Shown: positions 15,404 through 23,495 of the stretch, piece by piece
How the letters are laid out: every line of letters begins with the position of its first letter
How positions within the stretch are numbered: the stretch's first letter is position 1
Source: Roseovarius gaetbuli
Lineage (GTDB): Bacteria > Pseudomonadota > Alphaproteobacteria > Rhodobacterales > Rhodobacteraceae
Length of the DNA: 33,962 nucleotides
Assembly (NCBI RefSeq): GCF_900172365.1
Contig: NZ_FWFJ01000043.1
Coordinates: 1-33,962 of the forward strand
Direction of reading: 5' to 3'
Notes under the pieces: generated by a model
Database searches by the model: none
Told to the model about the DNA's origin: nothing
The model's input: the letters and a program-made list of their open reading frames with translations, nothing else
Made by a program: the position numbers and the translations under genes

Positions 15404-16495
15404 TCAGAGCAGATGCCCCGATTTCGCGGCCTTGGTGGCCAGATAGGCGTGGTTATGCGCGTTTTCGCCCAGCTTGAGCGGCACCCGCTCGACCACGTCG
15501 ATCCCGTTCTGGCGCATCATCTCGATCTTGGCGGGGTTGTTGGTCAAAAGCCGCACGGCAGAAAACCCCATCAGCGTCAGGATCTGCGCGCCGATCCGGA
15601 AATCGCGCTCGTCATCTTCAAAGCCAAGCCGGTGATTGGCCTCGACCGTGTCAAAGCCCTGATCCTGAAGCGAGTAGGCGCGCATCTTGTTGGCAAGGCC
15701 AATCCCGCGCCCCTCTTGATTTAGATAGAGCAGCACGCCGACCCCTTCGGCGCCCATCTGCGCCAGGGCGCCGCGCAATTGCGGGCCGCAATCGCACTTG
15801 AGGCTGCCCATCAGGTCGCCGGTGAAACAGGCCGAATGCAAGCGCGCAAGCACCGCGCTGTCGCGCGGCGGCTGGCCGATCTCGATGGCGTAATGCTCTT
15901 CGCCGCCATCTTCGGGGCGAAAGATGTGCAACCGTCCGGCCTCGGACACATCAAGCGGCAAACGCGCACTGACCACCGGATGCAGCGGGCTGGAGCGCAT
16001 GAGATGCGGCGCGGCCGTCACCGCAGCGACCTGTGTCAGCCCGTGTTCGATCGCAAATCCCGCACCGCCCGTCAGAGGCAACACAAGGGCGGCCGGCAAA
16101 AGCCGCGCGGATTTCACAAGCTGCAAGGCGATGCGGTGCAAATCGGCGGCGCCATCGCGTTCGGATGCAAGCGGGCCTTTCATCGGGGTTTTGAGATCAT
16201 CCGCCGGATCGGCCAGCGCCAAAACCCAGGACAAGCCCGCATCGGGTGGCAGGATCACCCGCGCCAGATCACCGTCATAGGCGCGCGCCTTGAGGGTCTC
16301 GGCACGTCGCGCGGTGATCGCCAGAACCGGCTTGCCGCCAAGCGCGCGCAGATCGGCGAGGCGTTGCGCATCCACCGTTTCCGCCGCCATTACCAGAGCG
16401 GCCCCCTCTGGCCCCGAAATCACCACGGGCACCCCCATCCGGAGATCGGCACGGGCGCGGGCTATAATCTCGGTGATGTCAGGGGCGAGGGTCAT
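15404..16495 (-). CDS. ribA: GTP cyclohydrolase II (riboflavin synthesis), N-terminally extended
   Basis: 363 residues from the ATG at 16495 (RBS GGAAAGA); an upstream TTG would add seven residues. The C-terminal about 200 residues are GTP cyclohydrolase II, the first step of riboflavin and flavin synthesis: Zn-binding HSACFTGDLMGSLKCDCGPQL (three Cys), catalytic LNQEGRGIGLANK with Asp/Arg/Tyr neighbours, and LLTNNPAKI. The first about 150 residues resemble a degenerate RibB (DHBP synthase) module without its acidic metal-binding motifs, so the protein is probably monofunctional and ribB lies elsewhere. No FMN riboswitch is visible in the 159-nt divergent region. Divergent from the OmpR-type regulator. 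Confidence 0.93.
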   Translation of the reverse strand: MTLAPDITEIIARARADLRMGVPVVISGPEGAALVMAAETVDAQRLADLRALGGKPVLAITARRAETLKARAYDGDLARVILPPDAGLSWVLALADPADDLKTPMKGPLASERDGAADLHRIALQLVKSARLLPAALVLPLTGGAGFAIEHGLTQVAAVTAAPHLMRSSPLHPVVSARLPLDVSEAGRLHIFRPEDGGEEHYAIEIGQPPRDSAVLARLHSACFTGDLMGSLKCDCGPQLRGALAQMGAEGVGVLLYLNQEGRGIGLANKMRAYSLQDQGFDTVEANHRLGFEDDERDFRIGAQILTLMGFSAVRLLTNNPAKIEMMRQNGIDVVERVPLKLGENAHNHAYLATKAAKSGHLL

Positions 16496-16654
16496 GGCGA
16501 GTCTTTCCGGTAGCAATCAGCTTTATGTAGGTGGTTTTGTAATGAATTGAAAGAAACGCTCTCGTACCAACACGTGGCCGTGATTGTTGTGTTGTACATC
16601 TTGTCGCAGCGCGCCTTGTCCCTCATGTTCTCTCAAAGGACGAGGAAAAGCAAA

Positions 16655-17341
16655 ATGGCACAAGTCAAAAAGATTCTGCTGGTGGACGATGACGACGACC
16701 TGCGCGAAGCGCTCGGCGAACAATTGGTCATGACCGAAGATTTCGATGTGTTCGAGGCCACAAGTGGCGCCGATGCGATGAGCAAGGTCAAGGATATGAT
16801 CTATGATCTGGTCATTCTCGACGTGGGCCTGCCCGATACCGACGGGCGAGAGCTGTGCCGCCTCATGCGCAAGCAGGGGGTCAAAGCGCCGGTGATGATG
16901 CTGACCGGTCATGATGGCGATGCCGACACGATCCTTGGCCTTGATGCGGGGGCCAACGATTATATCACCAAGCCGTTCAAATTCCCGGTGCTGCTGGCGC
17001 GCATCCGCGCACAGTTGCGCCAGCACGAGCAATCCGAGGATGCGGTGTTTCAGCTTGGGCCCTATACCTTCAAGCCCGCCATGAAGATGCTGATCACCGA
17101 GGACGAGCGCAAGGTGCGCCTGACCGAGAAAGAGACCAACATCCTGAAATACCTCTATCGCTCGACCGAAGGCGTGGTGCCGCGCGATATCCTGCTGCAC
17201 GAGGTTTGGGGCTATAATGCGGGGGTCACAACCCACACGCTTGAGACCCACATCTATCGCCTGCGCCAGAAGATCGAGCCCGATCCCGGCAATGCGCGCC
17301 TGCTTGTTACCGAATCCGGCGGTTATCGCTTGATGCTGTAA
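16655..17341 (+). CDS. OmpR-family response regulator
   Basis: 228 residues from the ATG at 16655 (GACGAGGAAAAG RBS region). Receiver domain about 5-120: acidic cluster D11-D15, phospho-acceptor D56 in ILDVGLPD, and Lys in ITKPF. Winged-helix DNA-binding domain about 132-226: RLTEKETNILKYLYRS, LLHEVWGYN, THTLETHIYRLRQKIEPD. No kinase gene adjoins it, so it is an orphan in this window. Rhodobacteraceae carry an essential OmpR-type regulator of this general form (CenR) that controls envelope and division genes; I cannot tell whether this is it. The gene ends just before the candidate sRNA. Confidence 0.93.
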   Translation: MAQVKKILLVDDDDDLREALGEQLVMTEDFDVFEATSGADAMSKVKDMIYDLVILDVGLPDTDGRELCRLMRKQGVKAPVMMLTGHDGDADTILGLDAGANDYITKPFKFPVLLARIRAQLRQHEQSEDAVFQLGPYTFKPAMKMLITEDERKVRLTEKETNILKYLYRSTEGVVPRDILLHEVWGYNAGVTTHTLETHIYRLRQKIEPDPGNARLLVTESGGYRLML

Positions 17342-17377
17342 GCGCGCTCTACGATCAAAGTAGTATGCATGATTCAG

Positions 17378-17383
17378 GATAAT
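17378..17383 (+). promoter_or_regulatory. Possible -10 element for the sRNA
   Basis: GATAAT differs in one position from TATAAT and would give a start near 17390, just before the first hairpin. No good -35 hexamer is present at 17-18 nt spacing. Confidence 0.25.
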
Positions 17384-17466
17384 GTGCTACTCTGCGTTGT
17401 ATGTGCGGTAACGCATGTACCTCCCTGTTGGACTACCCCGGCCAGTGTGCCGGGGTCTTTTTCTTT
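17384..17466 (+). ncRNA. Candidate structured small RNA with intrinsic terminator
   Basis: Two clear RNA hairpins follow the OmpR-type gene. The first, 17399-17420, is a 9-bp stem (GTATGTGCG / CGCATGTAC) closed by a GTAA (GNRA) tetraloop, and two of its pairs are G-U, which points to RNA rather than a DNA operator. The second, 17435-17456, is ACCCCGGC-CAGTGT-GCCGGGGT followed by CTTTTTCTTT, a strong intrinsic terminator. The single-stranded linker 17421-17434 holds CTCCCTGTTGGACT, whose CUCCC core is complementary to a Shine-Dalgarno. This is the build of Hfq-dependent alphaproteobacterial sRNAs. The 5' end is uncertain; alternatively it is only the 3' UTR of the regulator gene. Confidence 0.6.
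17435..17466 (+). terminator. Strong Rho-independent terminator
   Basis: 8-bp perfect GC-rich stem (17435-17442 with 17449-17456), 6-nt loop, then CTTTTTCTTT. It ends the OmpR-type transcript and/or the small RNA. Confidence 0.88.
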
Positions 17467-17599
17467 AGGCGCCCATCGGTAACGCAGGCCGAGGGACACT
17501 GGGCGGCCCGGATGCATCCTGTTAGTTTTGGTAAATCTGTCAAATTATCGCCCCAATCCCCGCATAGCACTTCATCCTATGGACGATGGAAATTGGAAG

Positions 17600-18340
17600 A
17601 TGGGCCTGCCGGTTGAACGCGTTGCGGTTCTGGTGGATGGCGACAACATAAACGCAATGCATGCCGAGCAGGTTCGTTGCGCGGGGCGGCGGCTTGGCCG
17701 GGTGGATGTTACGCGGGTTTATGCGGCTGCGAATATCAAGTCGGATTGGCTGACCACACCGGGGTATCGCGTGATGCATGCGGGCTCCGGCAAGAATGCC
17801 GCTGACATTCTGTTGTGCATTGACGCGATGGAACTTGCGCTGACCGGTGGGATTGAGAACTTTGTGATCGCGACATCGGATGGCGATTTTACCCATGTGG
17901 CGCAGCGCCTGCGCGAAAAGGGGCTGCATGTGCATGGAATGGGCGAGGCAAAATCACCCCAAAGTTTTCGTCTGGCCTGTACCACTTTCACCGTTTTGAA
18001 AACGGCGCAGTGCAGCATCGCGACACCCGTCGCCAAGCCTCCGAAACCTGCCGCAAAGCCACCCGCGCCGGTGGCGAAATCATCGCAGCCCGATGTGAGT
18101 GAGCTTGACCGCAACATCAAGGCCATGATCGCCTGCCATAGTGTGAAAGGCGGCGGCATGCGGCTTGAAGATCTTGCAACCAAGATGTGTCAAGCACATG
18201 GTACGCGGATCAGCACGCTGTCGGAAAAAAATTGGCGGGCTTACCTGGCCAAATGCCCCAACCTCTATGCCCTTGACCCACGCGGTCACAACGCAACCGT
18301 CCGGCTTCTCAGCAAGGCCTTCGCCTCGGCCTCGGCCTAG
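17600..18340 (+). CDS. NYN-domain (PIN-like nuclease) protein with C-terminal LOTUS-like domain
   Basis: 246 residues from ATG 17600; ATG 17579 and an upstream TTG (17528) are alternatives. The purine-rich GGAAATTGG before 17600 and the family start near VERVAVLVDGDN favour 17600. The NYN (LabA/DUF88) domain, about 4-130, has the acidic pocket residues in VLVDGDN, KNAADILLCIDAM and IATSDGDFTHVAQRL, expected for a metal-dependent ribonuclease. A Pro/Ala/Lys-rich linker (AKPPKPAAKPPAPVAKS) leads to about 80 residues resembling an OST-HTH/LOTUS RNA-binding domain (GGGMRLEDLATKM, WRAYLAKCPNLYALDP). The pairing suggests RNA cleavage or turnover. The substrate is unknown. It follows a strong terminator, so it has its own promoter. 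Confidence 0.88.
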   Translation: MGLPVERVAVLVDGDNINAMHAEQVRCAGRRLGRVDVTRVYAAANIKSDWLTTPGYRVMHAGSGKNAADILLCIDAMELALTGGIENFVIATSDGDFTHVAQRLREKGLHVHGMGEAKSPQSFRLACTTFTVLKTAQCSIATPVAKPPKPAAKPPAPVAKSSQPDVSELDRNIKAMIACHSVKGGGMRLEDLATKMCQAHGTRISTLSEKNWRAYLAKCPNLYALDPRGHNATVRLLSKAFASASA

Positions 18341-18453
18341 GGCAGGGCACCCGTCGCCGATCCCACCTTTTTCGCCGCCCCCCGTCGTTCCGGCTGGCAC
18401 CTTGGCGCGCATCGCTTTAGGGTCTGGCCCGAAACGGGCACAGGAGAGGCGGC

Positions 18454-19242
18454 ATGGCGTTTACATTGGCAACCTGGAACATCAACTCGGTCCGCCTGCG
18501 CGAGGGGCTTGTCTCGCGGCTTTTGAGCGACGAGGCGCCCGATATCCTGTGCCTTCAGGAATGCAAGAGCCCGGTCGACAAGATGCCGCTCGCGCGCTTT
18601 GCCGAGCTTGGCTATGGCCATGTGGTGGCGCGCGGGCAGAAGGGCTATAACGGGGTTGCGATCCTCTCCAAGCTGCCGATCGAGGATGTCGGCGACAAGG
18701 ATTTCGCCAGTCTCGGCCATGCCCGCCACGTCGCCGGGCGGTTGGAAAACGGGGTCACGATCCACAACTTTTATGTGCCTGCGGGCGGCGATATCCCGGA
18801 TCGCGAGAAGAACGAGAAATTCGGCCAAAAGCTCGACTACCTGACCGAGATGCGCGACTGGTTCCGCGACAGCCGCCCGGAAAAATCCATTCTGGTGGGT
18901 GATCTCAACATCGCCCCGCGCGAAGACGATGTCTGGAGCCACAAGAAGCTTTTGAAGATCGTCAGCCACACCCCGGTCGAGGTCGAACACTTCCATGACG
19001 TGATGGAGGCCGGCGGCTGGGGCGATGTGACCCGCGCCGATATTCCCGAGGGGCTGCTCTATAGCTGGTGGTCGTATCGGGCCAAGGATTGGTCCGAGGC
19101 CGATAAGGGGCGGCGGCTTGATCATGTCTGGGCGACCGGCGATATCGCGGGTTCGGCCCATTCAAGCCGCATCCTGCGTGAGGTGCGCGGATGGGAGCAA
19201 CCAAGCGACCACGCCCCGGTTTTTGCAACATTTGACCTTTGA
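18454..19242 (+). CDS. xthA: Exodeoxyribonuclease III
   Basis: 262 residues, the usual family size. AP endonuclease / 3'-5' exonuclease of base-excision repair, EEP fold. Active-site motifs visible: ATWNINSVR (N9), LQECK (E36, metal), GYNGVAILSK, NFYVPAGGD, VGDLNIAPREDDVW (catalytic Asp and Asn), WWSYR, RLDHVWAT and PSDHAPV (catalytic Asp-His). The start is supported by ACAGGAGAGGC just upstream. Followed after 52 nt by the thioredoxin-TPR gene; a shared transcript is possible. Confidence 0.96.
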   Translation: MAFTLATWNINSVRLREGLVSRLLSDEAPDILCLQECKSPVDKMPLARFAELGYGHVVARGQKGYNGVAILSKLPIEDVGDKDFASLGHARHVAGRLENGVTIHNFYVPAGGDIPDREKNEKFGQKLDYLTEMRDWFRDSRPEKSILVGDLNIAPREDDVWSHKKLLKIVSHTPVEVEHFHDVMEAGGWGDVTRADIPEGLLYSWWSYRAKDWSEADKGRRLDHVWATGDIAGSAHSSRILREVRGWEQPSDHAPVFATFDL

Positions 19243-19294
19243 AATAGACGCAGTCTTGCTCATATAGGGGTAAGCGAATGGAAGGAAAACTTTG

Positions 19295-20212
19295 ATGATT
19301 GAGCTTGGCCAAACCCAAAACGCCCCCGCGGCGGGCGACCTGATCAAGGATGTGTCCGAGGCTGATTTCATGACCGAGGTCGTGGAAATGTCCCAGACCG
19401 TGCCGGTGATCGTTGATTTCTGGGCGCCGTGGTGTGGCCCTTGCAAGACGCTTGGCCCGGCGCTTGAGGCGGCGGTGACGCGTGCCAAGGGCGCCGTGAA
19501 GATGGCCAAAGTCAACGTTGACGAAAACCAGATGATCGCGGGCCAGTTGCGGGTGCAATCCATCCCGACGGTCTATGCCTTCTGGCAGGGCCAGCCGGTT
19601 GACGGCTTTCAGGGCGCGGTGCCGCCCTCGGAAATCGATGCCTTCGTGGCCCGCGTGATCGAGGCCGGTGGCGGCGCGCCCGACGGCGGGCTTGACGAGG
19701 CGCTTGATGCTGCCGACGAGATGCTCGAAGAGGGCGCGGCGGCCGATGCGGCGCAGACCTATGCCGCCATTGCCCAGGAAGACCCCAACAACGTGCGCGC
19801 CTATGCCGGTATGGCGCGCGCCGAGATCGCCCTTGGCGAACTTGATCAGGCCGAGGCGATCCTGAACGGCGCCCCCGCCGAAATCGCCAGCGCCCCCGAG
19901 CTTGAGGCGATACATGCCCAGATCGCGCTTGCGCGTCAGGCTGCGCAGCTCGGCCCCGTGGCCGAGCTGCGCGCCGCCGTTGACGCCGCCCCAAGCGATC
20001 ATCAGGCGCGCTTTGATCTGGCGCAGGCGCTTTATGCCAACGCTCAGGCCGAAGAGGCCGTCGACGAACTGCTGGCGATTTTCCGCGCCGACCGCGAATG
20101 GAATGACGGCGCCGCCAAGACCCAGCTTTTTACCATTTTCGAGGCGCTCAAGCCCAACGATCCGGTGGTGTTGAACGGGCGGCGAAAATTGAGCTCGATG
20201 ATATTTGCCTGA
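19295..20212 (+). CDS. Thioredoxin-domain TPR protein (CnoX/YbbN-like co-chaperone)
   Basis: 305 residues from ATG 19295 (GGAAGGAAAAC 5-10 nt upstream; an in-frame TTG precedes it). N-terminal thioredoxin fold, about 15-130, with the complete active site W46-C-G-P-C50 and the cis-Pro in QSIPTVYAF. The remaining about 165 residues are alpha-helical TPR-like repeats (AAADAAQTYAAIAQEDPNNVRAYAGMARAEIALGELDQAE region, alanine-rich). This is the CnoX/YbbN layout, a redox-active holdase that cooperates with GroEL and DnaK under oxidative stress. Escherichia coli CnoX lacks the reactive SxxC pair's thiols whereas this one keeps WCGPC, as in Caulobacter. Next genes downstream follow closely, likely one operon. 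Confidence 0.93.
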   Translation: MIELGQTQNAPAAGDLIKDVSEADFMTEVVEMSQTVPVIVDFWAPWCGPCKTLGPALEAAVTRAKGAVKMAKVNVDENQMIAGQLRVQSIPTVYAFWQGQPVDGFQGAVPPSEIDAFVARVIEAGGGAPDGGLDEALDAADEMLEEGAAADAAQTYAAIAQEDPNNVRAYAGMARAEIALGELDQAEAILNGAPAEIASAPELEAIHAQIALARQAAQLGPVAELRAAVDAAPSDHQARFDLAQALYANAQAEEAVDELLAIFRADREWNDGAAKTQLFTIFEALKPNDPVVLNGRRKLSSMIFA

Positions 20213-20238
20213 GGCAGGTGTCGGGCTAGGTAAGGTGC

Positions 20239-20886
20239 ATGACAAAAAACCTCGATCTGCCTGAGATAATTCCGGTTTTCCCCCTGCCGGGCGCGTTGCT
20301 CTTGCCGCGCTCGCGCTTGCCGTTGCACCTGTTCGAGCCGCGCTATCTGGCGATGCTTGAGGATGCCCTTAAAACGCCCTCGCGCCTGATCGGGATGGTT
20401 CAGCCGAACCGCATTCCGGGCCGCGACGAGGGCCCCGGTCTTCACACCATCGGCTGTGTCGGGCGGGTGACGCAGTTTTCGGAGACCGAAGACGGGCGTT
20501 ACATGATCACGCTCACAGGTAAGTCGCGATTTCGCCTGTTGGAAGAGGTCGAGGGGTTCACGCCTTATCGGCGCGCCCGCGTGTCATGGGCCGGCTTTGA
20601 ACGCGATATGGGGCCAGAGGACGCCGACCCCGGTTTTGACCGCACGGCCTTCATGAACCTCTTGTCGCGCTATTTTTCGGCGCGCGAGCTTGAAACCGAC
20701 TGGCAGTCCTTGAAAGAGGCCGAGGACGAGCTGTTGATCAACTCGCTGTCGATGCTTTTGGGCTTTGAGCCCGAGGACAAGCAGGCCCTGCTTGAGGCGC
20801 CATCGCTCAGCACGCGGCGCGAGACGCTTGTCACCCTGATCGAATATGCGCTGCGCGGCGGCGACAGCGAGGATATCATGCAATGA
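20239..20886 (+). CDS. Lon N-terminal-domain protein (LON substrate-binding domain only)
   Basis: 215 residues with only the LON-type substrate-binding domain: [58 protein letters not shown]. There is no AAA+ module and no Ser-Lys protease domain. Free-standing members (COG2802 type) are common in alphaproteobacteria and of unresolved role, thought to be related to protein quality control. Its stop overlaps the start of the Trm112-like gene as ATGA (20883-20886), and it starts 26 nt after the CnoX-like gene, so these three genes probably form one operon. Confidence 0.93.
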   Translation: MTKNLDLPEIIPVFPLPGALLLPRSRLPLHLFEPRYLAMLEDALKTPSRLIGMVQPNRIPGRDEGPGLHTIGCVGRVTQFSETEDGRYMITLTGKSRFRLLEEVEGFTPYRRARVSWAGFERDMGPEDADPGFDRTAFMNLLSRYFSARELETDWQSLKEAEDELLINSLSMLLGFEPEDKQALLEAPSLSTRRETLVTLIEYALRGGDSEDIMQ

Positions 20887-21080
20887 CCGACACCCCCGAC
20901 ACCACGCCCGCCTTTGACCGGCGCATGCTTGAGGCGCTGATTTGCCCGCAGACCCACCAGACGCTGATCTATGACGCCGAGCATCAGGAATTGATCAGCA
21001 AAAGCGCGGGCCTCGCCTTTCCCATACGCAACGGTATCCCGGTGATGCTTTTGGATGAGGCGCGCCGGATCGACGATTAG
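20883..21080 (+). CDS. Trm112-family small protein
   Basis: 65 residues. Pattern of the Trm112p-like family: [19 protein letters not shown], then [28 protein letters not shown], the last being the highly conserved family signature. Eukaryotic Trm112 activates several methyltransferases; bacterial versions have been little studied. Only one Cys of the usual zinc set is present, so metal binding is unlikely. Translationally coupled to the Lon-N gene by ATGA overlap. The TAG stop is embedded in the start of the palindromic repeat copy 2. Confidence 0.9.
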   Translation: MTDTPDTTPAFDRRMLEALICPQTHQTLIYDAEHQELISKSAGLAFPIRNGIPVMLLDEARRIDD

Positions 21081-21132
21081 AGCATGTTGCTCAAAAGTGG
21101 GAACCGGTTTTGAGCGTCGACAACATGCGACA
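21079..21132. repeat. Palindromic intergenic repeat, copy 2
   Basis: Same 54-bp element as at 10001-10054 (four mismatches). Here the outer arms GCATGTTG/CAACATGC (8 bp) and inner arms CTCAAAA/TTTTGAG (7 bp) are both perfect. It begins inside the stop codon of the Trm112-like gene and ends 5 nt before the stop of the convergent cytochrome b561-YceI gene, so it forms most of that gap. Confidence 0.85.
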
Positions 21133-21136
21133 CCCC

Positions 21137-22351
21137 CTAAGGCGCGCGGCTGGCGGTCAGATCGACCTTGATATCAACCGCAAAGCCAAGCGAATTGGGA
21201 TCGGTCATGCCGGTGCCCACGTTGAATTCACGCCGGTCCACCGACAGACCGCCGCTGACAGTGGCGGTGTCGCCGTCAATCGCAAGGTCAAACGGCATTT
21301 CGATCGGCACCGATTGGTCGCGGATCGTGAGGGTGCCGCGCGCCACATGGCCTTGATCGGTTTTCATAAGATCGGCGCTGAACTGGGCGGTCGGAAAGCT
21401 GCTGACATTGAAATAATCCGGCCCCATCGCCTGTTTGGTGACCGAGCCAAGCGAGAGCGACTCGATGGCGATGGTGACCGTGACGCTGCCATGTTTGCCC
21501 GCCGCGTCGCCGGTCTCGTCATAGGTGATATCGGCGGTCCAGTCGGCAAAGCTGCCCTGCACCGATGAACCCATCTGCTCTACGGTGATCTGAAGGCTGC
21601 CGTCCGAGACGGTCCAGTCGCTTTCGACCTGCGCAAGGCCCGTGGTTTGCGCGCCGTCACCCGCGCCGAACAGGCCGATCATGCCCGCCCCGCCAAGCGC
21701 CGCCAGCCAGACCGCAAGCGCGGTGACGAACGGCAGCATATGACCGGGCTGGCGCGCGGTCGGCTGACCGGGGGTATGCCCCGGTAACATCCGGCGCAGC
21801 GTGGCATCGCCATCCAGCAGGTGATGCTTGAGCGCCCCCGCCACATGCGCGCCAATCGCGCCGATCAGCACCCATTGCAGGATATAGTGCAGCGTGCCCG
21901 CAAGTGCCGCGAGGCCTTCGGATTTGGGCACCAGCGGCAGGTTTTGGCCAAACGGCCACCAGATCGGCGCAAAACCCGAGGTGGCCGCGTGATGCACCCA
22001 GCCCGACAGCGGCACCATGACAAGCGAGCCATAAAGCAGCCAGTGCACGGTTTCCGCCGCCCAGGCCTCGGCCCATTTGTCGCCATTGAGCAACCCCGGC
22101 TTGGGCTGGCTTATCGCCCAGGCGATGCGCGCGAGCGCGACAAAGAACATCGCCACGCCAATGGTTTTGTGCAAGGAAAACAGAAACGTGGTACGGTTGA
22201 CCAAGGCCTCGTTCGGGGCGATTTGCACCTCATGCGCCAGATCGCTGGCAATCAGGCCAATCGGAATGTTGGTCAGGATCAACAGCGCGGTCAGCCAATG
22301 AAAGGTTTTCGTCACACTGCCATAGGTGCTGGCCGAGTTGCTGGTTGGCAT
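21137..22351 (-). CDS. Cytochrome b561 / YceI fusion protein
   Basis: 404 residues. Residues about 8-195 are a four-helix cytochrome b561 (CybB type), with heme-ligand histidines in KTFHWLTAL (H18), FSLHKTIGV, and LHYILQWVLIGAIGAHV. A transmembrane segment (about 208-228) follows, then a periplasmic YceI-like lipocalin domain, about 238-404 (VESDWTVSDGSLQI, GSFADWTADI, SFPTAQFSADLM, VARGTLTIRDQSVPIEMPFDL, VDRREFNVGTG). YceI domains bind polyisoprenoids; b561 passes electrons from quinol. In E. coli these are separate adjacent genes (yceJ-yceI), so the fusion supports a shared job, probably quinone or isoprenoid handling. Divergent from fabD, convergent with the Trm112-like gene. Confidence 0.93.
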   Translation of the reverse strand: MPTSNSASTYGSVTKTFHWLTALLILTNIPIGLIASDLAHEVQIAPNEALVNRTTFLFSLHKTIGVAMFFVALARIAWAISQPKPGLLNGDKWAEAWAAETVHWLLYGSLVMVPLSGWVHHAATSGFAPIWWPFGQNLPLVPKSEGLAALAGTLHYILQWVLIGAIGAHVAGALKHHLLDGDATLRRMLPGHTPGQPTARQPGHMLPFVTALAVWLAALGGAGMIGLFGAGDGAQTTGLAQVESDWTVSDGSLQITVEQMGSSVQGSFADWTADITYDETGDAAGKHGSVTVTIAIESLSLGSVTKQAMGPDYFNVSSFPTAQFSADLMKTDQGHVARGTLTIRDQSVPIEMPFDLAIDGDTATVSGGLSVDRREFNVGTGMTDPNSLGFAVDIKVDLTASRAP

Positions 22352-22457
22352 CGCTTTGGTCCTTCTGGTTGCGCGCCCACTCTAGCCAAACGGCGAGGCG
22401 GGGCAATGACATCTGGCGCACAGGCCCGGTGCGGCCCTGCAACACAGCCGAAGGGCG

Positions 22458-22486
22458 TTGCCATGGCCCGCCCGGCGCGGTATCCC
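22458..22486 (+). promoter_or_regulatory. Candidate fabD promoter
   Basis: TTGCCA (22458-22463), 17-nt spacer, TATCCC (22481-22486), 29 nt before the fabD start with an AGGGAGG RBS between. The -35 is the same hexamer as that proposed upstream of acpP. By eye only. Confidence 0.35.
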
Positions 22487-22514
22487 AAGGCACTTTTAGG
22501 GAGGCAAAAAGCAT

Positions 22515-23462
22515 ATGAACCGAGCATTCGTATTTCCCGGGCAGGGGGCACAGACCATCGGCATGGGCCAGGCATTGGCCCAGGCCTATCCGACGGCCAA
22601 GGCGGTTTTCGACGAGGTCGATGAGGCGCTTGGCGAAAACCTGTCCGGTTTGATCTGGGAGGGGGACCAGGACACGCTGACTCTGACCGAGAACGCCCAA
22701 CCGGCCCTGATGGCGACCTCGCTTGCGGCGCTGCGCGCGCTTGAGGCCGAGGGTGTCGATATCTCGCGGGCCGGTGGCTTTGTCGCCGGGCATTCGCTTG
22801 GGGAATATTCCGCTCTGGCAGCCGCGGGCGCGCTGAGCATTGCCGATACGGCGCGGCTGTTGCGGATTCGCGGCCTGGCCATGCAAAAGGCCGTGCCGGT
22901 CGGCGTGGGCGCCATGGCGGCGATCCTCGGGCTTGATTACGAGGCGGCGCGCGCCGTGGCCGTCGAGGCCGCGCAGGGCGAGGTCTGTCAGGCGGCGAAC
23001 GACAATGACCCCGGTCAGGTCGTGGTCTCGGGCCATAAGGCCGCAGTCGAGCGCGCGGTCGAGCTGGCCAAGGCCAAGGGCGCCAAGCGCGCGGTGATTT
23101 TGCCGGTCAGCGCGCCGTTTCATTGCGCCCTGATGGCCCCGGCCGCCGAGGCAATGGCAGCGGCCCTCGCCGAGGTCAGCTTTGCCGCGCCGGTGGTGCC
23201 GCTGGTGGCGAATGTGCGCGCGAGTGCCGTGCAGGACCCGGATGAAATCCGCGCGCTTCTGATCGAGCAAGTGACCGGCGCCGTGCGCTGGCGGGAATCG
23301 GTGCTTTACATGGCCGCCGAGGGCGTTACCGAAGCCTGGGAAATCGGCGCGGGCAAGGCCCTGTCGGGAATGATCCGGCGGATTGACCGCGAGATGACCT
23401 GTCGTGCGGTCGGCACACCCGATGACGTCAAGGGCGCCGCAGAGGCCTTTGCAAGCGCCTGA
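22515..23462 (+). CDS. fabD: Malonyl-CoA:ACP transacylase
   Basis: 315 residues. Transfers malonyl from CoA to acyl carrier protein, giving the extender for fatty-acid synthesis. Seen: FPGQGAQTIGMG (oxyanion Gln), nucleophile S94 in GHSLGEYSALAAAG, the Arg in LLRIRGLAMQ that binds the malonyl carboxylate, and the catalytic His in SAPFHCALM. TAGGGAGGCAAAAAGCAT supplies the RBS. 33 nt separate it from fabG, so they are one transcript. Confidence 0.97.
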   Translation: MNRAFVFPGQGAQTIGMGQALAQAYPTAKAVFDEVDEALGENLSGLIWEGDQDTLTLTENAQPALMATSLAALRALEAEGVDISRAGGFVAGHSLGEYSALAAAGALSIADTARLLRIRGLAMQKAVPVGVGAMAAILGLDYEAARAVAVEAAQGEVCQAANDNDPGQVVVSGHKAAVERAVELAKAKGAKRAVILPVSAPFHCALMAPAAEAMAAALAEVSFAAPVVPLVANVRASAVQDPDEIRALLIEQVTGAVRWRESVLYMAAEGVTEAWEIGAGKALSGMIRRIDREMTCRAVGTPDDVKGAAEAFASA

Positions 23463-23495
23463 GCCGCGCGCAGTTTTATAACGAAAGGACCATAG

